Shown: positions 46,501-58,500 of the stretch, in pieces
Numbering within the stretch: position 1 is the first letter of the stretch
How the letters are laid out: every line of letters begins with the position of its first letter
DNA from: Heliocidaris tuberculata
Taxonomy: Eukaryota > Echinodermata > Echinoidea > Camarodonta > Echinometridae
Direction of reading: 5' to 3'
Assembly: GCA_025618425.1 (NCBI GenBank)
Contig: CM046842.1
Coordinates: forward strand, 21,273,875 to 21,337,874
DNA length: 64,000 nucleotides
Translations under genes and position numbers: made by a program
The notes under the pieces: generated by a model
The model's database searches: none
Told to the model about the DNA's origin: nothing
Seen by the model: the letters and a program-made list of their open reading frames with translations, nothing else

Positions 46501-49500
46501 GTGTAGTATTATTTCACATGTAACCAACTCTTAGCCCTACTAGATAGACGCCAGAAGGGCAGGGCAAAGGTTATAGGGGTTGAAGTATGTAACCATAGTT
46601 CATTTTCTTCTTTCAAGACACAGGTTTACAAATGATGGTAAACTATTAATTCTAAAGTGTCTAATGTAATACGTGCATCTGGACAATTGATTCAAAGATT
46701 TTAGAATTGAAATACACAAGTATTATTCAAATAGATTTTAAAAGTGAACAACAAATACCACTGGGAGTTCTTTTGTCATTATTGCAACAAATGCAGTACT
46801 GTGCATATTGATGGACACTGTCAATTATATCTTCATCTTTTTTTCCCCCCCTTGTTTTCTTTACAGATTAGAGACTATTTGCTTGAATGGATGTCAGTCT
46901 GTATCTGATCAGTGCCTTCGTCAAATTGTCAACAAATATGGACCTAAGTAAGATATCTTTCATATCATAAGTAATCTGTCAAAAAGGAAGGGAGTTTCTA
47001 TTTTTAAATAGTTTTCATAGACTGTAAACTTTCATCTGTTTCATGAACAGTCAAGTGCCTATCATTTTACATGGTTTGGAAAGATATGCTAGAACTCAAA
47101 ACAGAATCAATCTAGAAAATCCCCCCCCCCCAAAAAAAAAGGAACAAAAGATGGCGCTAGACTCTGTAATTTAGCTACCACATTTTCATGTGTACATTGC
47201 ATGTATTTTTTTATTATTTTTTTTGCATTTGTATAGAAACTCAAGGGTTTTGCAATGGAGTTGGAAGAATCTTACTTCCCCTTTGGAAAACTCTCAAGTT
47301 TCAGAATGCAATTTAGATAAATGAAACTGCACTTATGAACTGTAAGTTTAAAGAGAAGGTTGAGTTCTGAAAATAATTTATGCACTTTCCCATTCTTGTT
47401 ATGTTAGTTTGGAAGAAAATAAATTAGAAGAAATGTCCCCTGAAAAAGATTGCTCTCCTAATGCACTCGTACTTGAAACATGGCAAGAAAAAAATAGCTG
47501 AAAAGTTGGACCAAACATTCAAGCCACATATGTGTGTGGTCCCATACACCCATTTCTGTGTGCAATGCATGTGAATTTCAGTCAATTTCTTATCATTTTG
47601 ATTATTCTAAGACTCTCAATATGCAGCAATTTTTATGTACATGTACTACATAATCAAGCTTTCCTTATTGCTTGCGGACAGTTTATGTCACAGTTGCTGG
47701 ACAAGAACTCAACTTTGTCTTTCAAAACAGATTTGCATGCATTTTGCAACATTTACCTTTGTCACAGGTTACCACCATGTTTTATGGATGGTTGAGTGTT
47801 TTTTTGTTGTTGTTTTTTTAAGAGAGAGAGATAACAAAGTACTAATCCATTTACAGCATCTGAAGTATTAATTTTGTTTTGATAATTGTCAGTCATGACT
47901 ATTAAATTGCTCTTTTTTTTATTTTTAGTCTTGAGGTATTGGAGCTGTGTGGATGTTTCAGTCTCTCTCCTGAAACCCTGATACATCTTTCGGAAACCAG
48001 CAACCACCTTGTGACTCTTAATATAGCTCAATGCTACAAGGTATTGTAATACAAGATGTAAAGTGTTCTCATTCAATGTGCATTTTCCCTGTGTTTTCAA
48101 AGAACATTCATTTGTTCATGCTCGCTTTCATAATAGACAATGAGACAGGAGTCCCTGGGCTAGAACTCAAGAAAAATGGGGATATTGTGAAATCTATCAA
48201 ATTTTTGGAAATTGTTATGGAATAGTTACTGAAGAATTTGAATCTCCTATCAATTTCAGTTTTGCTGCCGAAAAAACAACTTTGGGCAACTTGCATAATT
48301 AGCATAAATCTAAATGGCCCCTTCAAAAGGAATGTTTAGCAGGGAAAGACAACTTACGCCAAATGTGTAAACTGATCTACGTACTATTCTGTATGGGAGA
48401 TGATACCCAACTGCAGTTGTGTTTACATCAACCTGTGAGACAACGAAAAGAGGTTACACAGTAGTGTTGGAAAATATACCTCTTTGTAGTGGTTTTGTGG
48501 GGAATAGAATCCATTTTAATGTTATTTTTTTTAAATTAAATGTCACGTAAAGTTCATGTAAATACCAACTTAATTATGCTTGAACAACTGAAAGTGTATT
48601 TCTTACAGTTAGAACTTGGACCTAGGATTTCCTGGTTTGAATAAAATTTCCTGGTTGTATGAAAGTACGTCTACTCCTTTTGTTTGAAATAATATAAGGA
48701 AACAGGTTTGGGAGTGTTTAGATATAACAATGAATTAAAAGGGGAATTAACCCTTTCATAGAAAATTGGTTTGGATTGCTTAATAATGATGTCAACTTTC
48801 CATGATAGGTCTGCTTTCATTCGACCAGGAAATTGTAGGTCCATTTTCTAATTCTAAGAAATACATGGTAAAATTTAAATGTTTCTTTTTTTTTTCAGTC
48901 AATCGCGTAAAGTTTATGTATAGAGACCATGTGGTATAATGTGTTTATTTAGCAATGTACTATTATTGTTTTTTTTTTTTTTTAAATATCAACTCAATTA
49001 TTCTTGTAGTTGTACAACTGAAAGTGTATTTCTTACAGTTAGAACAAGGACCTACAGTTTCCTGGTTGAATGAATGTATTCCTGGGAAATTGGTATAATT
49101 ATTAAGCAATCCAAACCACTGTTCTATGAAAGGGTTAATTCTTTGATAATTCAGCGTTATTTTTAAACACTCCAAAACATGTTTACTTACATTATTTTAA
49201 ACATTAGGAGTAGGCGTACTTTCATTTAACCAGGAAATTGTTGGTACACATGTATATGGAAACTGTAAGAAATACACTTTCAGTTTTTCAAGCATAATTA
49301 AGTTGGTATTCACATGAACTTTATGTGACATTTAATTAAAAAAATAACAGTAAAATGGATTCTACACCCCGCAAAACCCTACAGAAAGATATCATACACT
49401 ATTTTCACACACTACTGTGTAACCTCCTTTTGTAATTGTCTCACAGGTTGCGTGCAAAAAATGCACACAATTGCAATTGTAGATGAGTTTATACATTCTG

Positions 49501-52500
49501 TGTAAGTTGTCTTTCACTGCTCAACATTGCTTTGAAGAGGCCATTTAGATGTATGCTAATTATGCAAATTGCCTAAGGTTGCTTTTTTGGCAACAAAACT
49601 GATATTGTTCAGATATCACAAGGTACATGTATCTCAAATCTTTAAAAAATTGTCAATGGAAAGAACTTTTCTAGTTTAATACAGGCTGAATAGGATTGTC
49701 AAATGGACTATAACCCTATATCAATTGCGCATTGATAATAACAAGAAATTCCTCTTCACACCCTTTAACGGGCTGCTGTCTTGTATCAGAATCTTCTTAT
49801 ACATGTATTTCAAACGATGTTAATATCTAGGTTTTTTTGTCAATGATGAATACTCATACAACCGAATTTAGCCTCATAATGAGGACTAATTTTAATGTAG
49901 ATTTTACAGTGACACTCTGTCTGGGCTAGGCTGGGCATCCAAGCATGATCTCTCTCTCTCTCTCTGTCTCACAATGATTCTCTCTTAACAGCTTCAATCC
50001 CTCTCCCCTTTCCTTCAATTCTTTTCTTTTAGGTTTTATTATAAATGTTCTTCTCTTGGTTCACTTCAAGTGTTTGCATTTGTAAAATTCTAAACAGTCC
50101 ATCCTTCATGATAATTCCAAACAAGTACTCCTTGCTCCAAAGCAGTGACCTGACACTTGCTCCGCCGGCAATTGCTCCACCCCAAAAGTGTCCCGTGGAA
50201 GACAGATGCTCCTACAATTGCTCTGCCGACAATTGCTCACCCAAAAATTTGATCCACGGAAGACAATGGCCCCTATGATAATTGCTCCTCCTCAAAAGTG
50301 TTTCATTAAAAACAAAGTTATTACTCCTAATATTGCTCCACCAAAAGAAAATTGCTCCGCTCAAAATCTGTTTCATGGAAAACAATTGCTCATTGACTGA
50401 TCCAAAGCTCAAAACTCCAAGAATGAGCATTTTTGAGAGAGAAAAAAAAGAGAGGTTTGTCATTGCATTTTAAGCTCTCTCTCTCTCTATTTTTCGATCT
50501 TTATTACTTATTAAAAATAATAATATCATAGAGTGACCTGTAGTCTTGTCAGATAAGCATGATTAGAGCCGTTATTCCTATGGTTATTAATGCCTGCATC
50601 ATGTTGTCGGTAAAATATATACTCCCTTTCTATTACTGAGCCTCCCTCCCTCCCTCCCTCCCCCCCCCCCCCCTTTCTCTCTCTCTCTCTCTCTCTTTCT
50701 CCTCCCATTCCTTTGTACACCCTCTTCTTTGTCTTCCTACCTCTTTTCCTTCCTCTCATGCTATTAGTCTTCTTTTATTCTCCTCACTTCTTCTCTTCTC
50801 CTCTCTATTTTTCTCATGAAACTGTAACCTAATGAAGTATTACAATCTTGTTTAGAATAGTGTTTCCAGTCATTTTCAGTCCTTTCTATTAGGTTTCTTT
50901 CCTTCAGTTACGGGTATAGCTTTACTATTTGTGTGTAAAGCACCCCCTCTTATTTGAATACTTGGTTTTCACGGACTTGCTGACAATATGAATCCTCTAG
51001 AAGAAGAGCCATTGGCTGATCATGCTGGACTAACTTCAAATTCCAATAAAGCCCGGTAGTATGTCTCATTGAGGCCTGTACGGCATCCACGTCCATGAAA
51101 CGAGTAAAAAGGGTTGTTTTTTCACCACCAGATGGGTAACCCGGGGATCTCGTTTAGGGTATCAAAAACAGGAAAGAAGAACCAATCCTCCAATAGGGTG
51201 TACAATACTCTGCAAGATCAGGTTTTGGTCATCCGATTACAGTTCGAATGAAACTGTTTCAAAGCAGTTGGGAAAATTAGATTAGATGTAGATAAACACA
51301 AGTGTCTAGTGTGAGATTTGGGGAATATCAAATTGATAAATTTGCCCACTTTCTCACCAAGGCACTTGCAATGCACACAGAAACGAGTATATGGGACCAC
51401 ACACAAATCTGGCATGAATGTTCTGCTCGAACACTTCAGCAATTTCTTTGTCATATTTCTAATATAAGGGCATTTAAAGAGCAATCCTTTTTGGCCCTGG
51501 CCTTAAGGCGCCTATTTTTTTAAATGCCTTTGCCTTGGACTTGGATGCCTTGGCCTTTTACATGCCTTAGCCTTGGCCTTGAGGGCTCAAAGCTTTGGCA
51601 TTGATCATGAGGGTTCAAGCCTTGGCGCTGGCCTTGGCCTTGTGGGTTTGGGCCTTGTCTACAACACTGTCACATGCCTATCGTAATTTGAAACTTAAGA
51701 CCTGTTCCTCTATGGGCCTATTTAAGGTGTAATCACAGTTGGGGAAGTACTTGAATGAATCCCAAATTTCCGCCAGTTAACATTAACCTGCTCTAGGTAA
51801 AAGTGAAATTGAAGTTAACTTAAAACGCAACAACATCAATAACAACAACAAAACAAAGAAAATAAACTATGAAAGAAATGTTGTCCGTGGAGCAATCGTT
51901 GTAGGAGCAATTATCTTCTGGGGGATCACATTTTGGGCGGAGCAAATGTCAGCAGGGCAATTGTCGGCGGAACAATATTGTGGGCGGAGCAAATGTGGGC
52001 GGAGCAAATGTCAAAACATAACAAGAAAAAACTATTTTTTTAAATTTACCTCGCAAAAATTACAGAATGAAAAGCCTTTGGACCTTGGTTGAATAAACCC
52101 TGTTGAAAAAATAAGGACGAGTATAAGCATAAAAGAGGCTCAACGGATAGCATGGTAAGACCGAACAAGTCCATGTGGAAAGCCTTTTTCAGTGCTGCGA
52201 AACTACTTGCTTTCCTACCCCTTAAAGCGTTAGAAATTCTGACTTAAATAAATTAAAACTTAAATTTCCATGAGAAGATATCCTCAAGAAACATAAGAAC
52301 TAGTTTTTATTAAAATTGATAAACGGTTATCAAGGACTTTTCCAAAAATCTGGTTGACATTAAAAACAAAAAATGCTGCATGAAGACATACAGAAGTCTA
52401 ACTTTGGAAGCTTTTTTGGGTCTGAGCCAAAAGTCCTGTCAACGCGACAGGACAGCTTTCAATAGGATTTATTCTCCTCACAAAAAAATAAACGCCACTC

Positions 52501-55500
52501 GCTGCATACCTTGACATATATAATAAGTTTATATTGAAGAAGATTCCTACTACAAACAAGACGGATCATGATTTCGTTTCTATGGTAACATTTTTTGTTA
52601 GTGCGACAGGACGGAACGATAGAATGGTGAAATTTTGTGAGACGGATTCAAAGTAAACTTCTAATGAAGTTAAAATCAAAGGCTAGCTATGTCTTGTAAT
52701 TTTTGATTAGTATGATAGAGCACATTACATTCAAACGTCAAGCTAAGATTTTTGCCCAATCAATTCTTTTTATATTTGAAAATTGATGAATGGGTGTCGT
52801 GTGACAGGACGGAACGCGACGAGAGGGACACTTTTGCACCATGTACAAAATGATTGGAGATTTAAAAAAAAAATTTAAATATCATCCAACTGTACTTTTT
52901 TCTATTAAACGATGGTAGAACTAAAATGTTCAGGCACAGGGAAGTGGCAAGCTTTATTGTTTATTCAAATTAAAGAGATGAAAATCACTGGAGAGGGTAG
53001 AAACTTTTGCACATGTACAAAACAAATGAGGATTTTGAAAAGAAATTTTTAATATCATCAAACAGTTCTTTTCTTTATAAAATTGTAGTAGAACTAAATT
53101 GTTCAGGTAGAGAAAGTGTCAATCTCTATTGTTTATTCAAATTAAATGAATAAAGACTTGCTAGGATAGAAAAAGAGTATACTAAAATCAAATAACATAC
53201 ATAGGACTGTACTTTCCATGCAAAATTCTGTCCCGTCATGTCTGAAAACCCCTAAATAACCCCTAAATGCAACAGGACGGAAAAAAAGTAACACATCACA
53301 ATTTCTCTCAAAATATAAGGGAATTAATTTTAATGGTACAGAAGTGATGGTATGATTGTTCATTGATACTTTATAAGACCTCAGTCTTTTAACTCCAGTT
53401 TATCCGACCGAAAAATTTTAAAAGAGGGTGCTCAAAATGCCCCAAAGGACAATTTTGCACCAAAAAGTTCAAATTTTAACCCAATTATAATAAAATATTG
53501 CCAGAATTGACAATGTGCCCAGTAACATTGCGTATAGTATTCAAACTCCAAACTTTATTTTTCAAATGCCCTTGCAGTTTTTACTGAATTGCTTTTTGTA
53601 GTAATTCCGTCCTGTCGCGCTCTGAGGGCGCTTTTTTTCCATTTTAAAGGTTATTTTCAACAAAAAAGGAACGTCATCATGAAGAAACATAAACATTTTC
53701 ATAAACTGCAGATTCTCAGCTTTCACATGATATACAAGGGCAGACACAAATCTTAATTTGAAAATTTAGGGTTTATGTTGACTACTTTTGGCTCAGACCC
53801 TTTTCTCAAAGAAATACTTTATGCATAGTAGGCACCCAAAATTGTGTTTCTTTCATACTACATGTAGAAGTACAGTCAATCCTGTATCAAGGAAAACAAT
53901 ACATTTAGACAGGGGATTCTGCAAGCAGGCTTCACTGTAATGTGATTGATTAGTATTTCTCAGTTTTCCTAATTTCTTTTCTACACTTTTACTCTAAAAT
54001 TATTTCCCTTTTCATGTTATAGATCACTGATGACTGCGTTGCTTCAGTCGCGCCCAAGTTCCAATCCCTTCAACACTGGCATCTCAAGGGCTGTAAGGAG
54101 CTTAGAGATTCATCTGTGAAGAAGATTGCCAGGCACTGCAAGCAACTTAGGACATTGTCCATTGCATCTTGCCCTCATATCACTGATGTATCACTGATTG
54201 AGATTGCCACATATCTTAACAGCATAAGGTAAGGAATGACAAAAATATAGGATTGCATGCCTGTCCATTTAAACTTTTTTTCATTCAATACCGGACTGTT
54301 TTCATTCAATTTCATCAAGAAACTTCTTGATCTTGCACGTGGCCATTATCGTATTTGGTCATTCATTTTCGAAGTTTGTCCAATCAGTTTCATAACATTC
54401 CATCCAATTTGGTGGAAGTCAAATCAATTTCTTAAGATTTCATGAATCAATTTTGTCATTTTCCATTCAATTTCGTCAAAGTGTCATTCAAATTTGTTAC
54501 TAGTTTGTTTACTCTATGCATAATTTTTGTTCAATATCTACATGTAGTCTTGAAATTTGACCAAAAATTCATGAAAGAAAAACTGTCGGTACACATGTAA
54601 ATTTAAGGCATGCATTTACTTTTTCGTATATCTTATTCAATAGATAAGGAGGCATGGATTATGAGGAAAAAGTGTGTTTTGTCCTTTGGATAGTTTTAGT
54701 TCAATGTCTTGTCTATTCAATGAATTTGAATGAAACTCTTTCGAAATTAATGGCACAAAGATGAATTTGAATAAATTACATTCTGCAGTGGATCGTCGGG
54801 TGAGACAAATTTGAATGAAACGCGACAAAGATTAATGGACAAGTGTTGAAACTCACTGCCCATTGTTAAAATCAAATGACAAATGTAAAAAAGAAAAAAA
54901 TGAACTTTGACATTTGCACATTCCAGGCTTCTCACAAAGAAATTGAAGTGAACAATGATGAAACTGAATGAAAAAAAGTGTTAAAATGAACAGGAAAATC
55001 TTTATTAGTGGGCTGCAACTCCAACGTAGTCTTTCTCCTTTTTTTTGTGGCACTCATATCCCAATCACTCTGCTTAACCCTTTCAGGACAGGAATTATTT
55101 AAGGGCTAAATTGATCACATTTTCTTTTTCAAATTGGCAACACTAATATATTTCTTTTAGTGCCACATGGTTCTAATAAGATGTAATGTCTTTGAAAACA
55201 ATATTGAAAACAAGGAGGCGAGTTGGCTCAGTCGGTAAAGCGTCTGCCTGTCGAACCAAAGATCGTGGGTTCGAATCCACCCCGGGCGGATGACTGAAGT
55301 CTGCGTTGTGTGTTAACGTGCCCCTCCCCTGTTTCATAGACGCAGGCAATGTTACAGTGGAAAACACTCCGTCCCTCGGATAGGACGTTAAATGGAGGCC
55401 CCGTGTAGAGGAGAGTCACCACCTTTGCACGTTAAGAACCCACTGCACTATTCGATGAAGAGTAGGGGGAAACCCCGGTGTAGCAGTACACCTGCACTTC

Positions 55501-58500
55501 CCAATCAGTTATTTTGGGAGGAGAGACCCGAGGGTTACAGTGATTAAGTTCGCTTTTCCCCTCCCAGGCACAGGTGATGCCGAATCATTAATAATAATAA
55601 TAATAATACATGGTAAGGAACTTCATCAAAAAGTTGAAAAAAATTCCAATTTCAATAAAAAAATAGCAATGATTTTGGACCTCAATGTGTTGCCAATTTA
55701 AGGATTTTCAAGCTTATTCTTTTTAGAACTCCTTGCATCAAACGCAATATGGTCATGCAACAAAAATGGACACGGAATAAATTTTTGCTCTTTCTACTCA
55801 TGCATCTGGTATAATTTTTAGAGCTCTGAATCAAAAGTTATTGAGCCAAACCACAAAATGTGGTCAATTGTCTCCAAAGGGTAAAGCAATACAAACTAAC
55901 CAACTAACCTGTCACCATATCACTGATGTGTCACTGATTGAGATTGCCACATACCTGAACAGCATAAGGTAAGGAGGCACCGAGGATCTCCATTTCTTGT
56001 CGAGTGACACCTCCAACATTGATTGTTCCTTATACATGTAGCTGCAACATGTCATACAAAAGAAAAAGGAACGCTAAAAAGAACAATTGATAGTCCAGCA
56101 ACGCTAGGTCGTTATATTACACATAGCTTAGTGCAAATATCTCTACAACTTTGTGTGGGAATTCATTGAGGGGTGCAGTTATTAAACATTTGTGACCCGA
56201 TGACTCAACACCACCAAAAAGTTCCAAACCAGACAGAGAAAAAAAAGGTAAATCCTCAACAACAAAAAAATGTTGATTGCTATGTGGGTTCCTATTTTTA
56301 CCGGCATAACTGCAACATTTTGAAGCTTAAAGTCTCTTGTTTCAGAAAATGCACAAAACATTAAAAGGAATTTATTTTGAGCCAGTAGATCATGCTTTGT
56401 ACAAGTCACTATAATCATTAGAAATCACCTGTATAGATATTTTGTTTTTTGCCTTTGTAGGAGTTTGGATGTATCAGGCTGCCGCAAGGTTGGAAACGAA
56501 GGAATGCGTTGCCTAGCAACATGCTGCCCGTACTTAGAGAAGGTTGGACTAAGCTCTACATCAGTAACACACAAGAGGTAAAGTGTTAGTTCTGAGGGTA
56601 GAACATCTGCCTTTTAGAACAGGTATCACTTGTTTGCTTGTTGAATACGTTTTGGGAGTAATTTTTTGTTGTTGTTAATAACACACATGCACACGCTGGT
56701 ATCAATATGCCTATAGAACTTCATTTATTTGATGTACAATAAAAGAACAATGTAGATAAAATGTCTTGCTCAAGGGCATAAGTGCTGTGCCGGGGATCGA
56801 ACGCCTGATCCTCGCATCTGCAGTCAAGTGCCTTAAACCACTGGACCACGGCACCTCCACTGTGTAAGGTTTACAATCGTTCAGTGATACCCCCCCCCCC
56901 CCCCCCCCGAATCCATTACATTTTAATGGTCAGTTACTACACAGCCTCTCTAATTTCAAAGTTCAGCAATGTGAGCAATCAACAAAGAAGAAATTTTGAA
57001 ATTTTACCCTGAGAATGAATTGAACAAATTCAGAATAGAGCCATGGTAATTGATTTTTCTCAAACTCATTCCAAATCGAGTAGAGACAGAGAAATTTGTA
57101 GGTCTATTCATCATAATCATATGAATCTTCATTTATGTATTTTAGGGAAATAGAGGGGCCCTAAAAGATGCATTTGGAATGCAAACGGCAAAACTGTTTA
57201 TAATAGTGGTGAATTAAAAGTTGTAATTTGACGTATGTAATGACAGTTTTGGTAACATTAATACTAATCAAGGTTGGAGAAGTAATTTTACCACCCTATG
57301 TCTTGATGATATGTTTCTACCTTAATGCAATGAAATCATGATTTTCCACAATATGCATTCTGTATTCCGGACGTGTCTTTTCATGCCTCTACATTTCGCT
57401 AATCTCCCTTATTTATTTAGTTAGTTATTCATTTATTCATTTATTTTTATATTATTTCATTTTTTGATTGTTTGATTTTTTAAAAGTTGTGGCATTTCTT
57501 GTTTTCTTCTAAACAAACTGGTCAAGCTGATACAGAGGCGATGAGAAATATGTGAATTATTTTGTCATCTAAAGGCAGTGAGAAATGTTAAAATATTGTT
57601 GTTATTTTTCTTTCAGTGTGTCCTCACTAGCTAGCTATGCCAGTCAAACTCTGATGGAGCTGAAGCTTAACTGCTGTAGAGAAATCACAGAGGCTAGCAT
57701 CATCAGACTACTCAAGCACTGCAAGCAGTAAGTAAAATGTATATTGTATTTTATTTTTGTTAATACTTACCTCTTACTCTGTTCTACAAATATCTGTCAT
57801 AATCTGGGTTTCAGGAGAGATTTTTTTTTTTTTGTCATGAAATACTGTTCTTTTTTACCATTTCATGTACATGTTTTAATTTTTGTTTGTTTGTTGTTGT
57901 TTTGTAAAAAGGCAGGATTTTTTTTTTTTTTTAACCAGACAGCCCTGTTTCATTAAATTTGTTATCAATAACAAGTTCTGCCAAAGTTCTACATGTATAA
58001 AAAATTTGGTCTCAGTCAATCAGATGCAAGTATTTTGGTAGCTTAAATAACTTATTGCAACTTGTTATTGATAACAAGTTTTATGAAATGGGGCACAGAT
58101 GTGTTATGTAAGATATAGGAACTCTTGCAGTATTAAGTGTCTTATATGATTGAGGACTTGAGTTTTTTGTAGTCAGGGCCATCATAAGTCTAAAATCATG
58201 GACGTCTCATTGAAGCGTGTGCTAATTCTACAGTGCATCCCAGAAGAAAACAAAACCCTAAAATAAAGGGTTATTGTGACCACACTTGTATTTTATGGGA
58301 AATAGATAATTATTGTCATAGGGCACATAGTGTGGTCACAATAACCCTTTGTTTTAGGGTTTCATTTTTTCTGGGATGCACTGTATAACACGCTTTTCTG
58401 TGAAATGTCCAAGAACTGAGACTTATGGGAGTTTAGATAAAATGGCGCCATCTACCTGTAAATACTGTGAGACCAGAAACTTTATCCACATGAAACTTTC

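Noticed and set aside
55214..55290. Functional tRNA gene
   Set aside because: A and B boxes are present, but the cloverleaf is imperfect and the sequence continues into a SINE body and simple-repeat tail. The same applies to the heads at 59455, 59943, 21825, 56860 and 62185.
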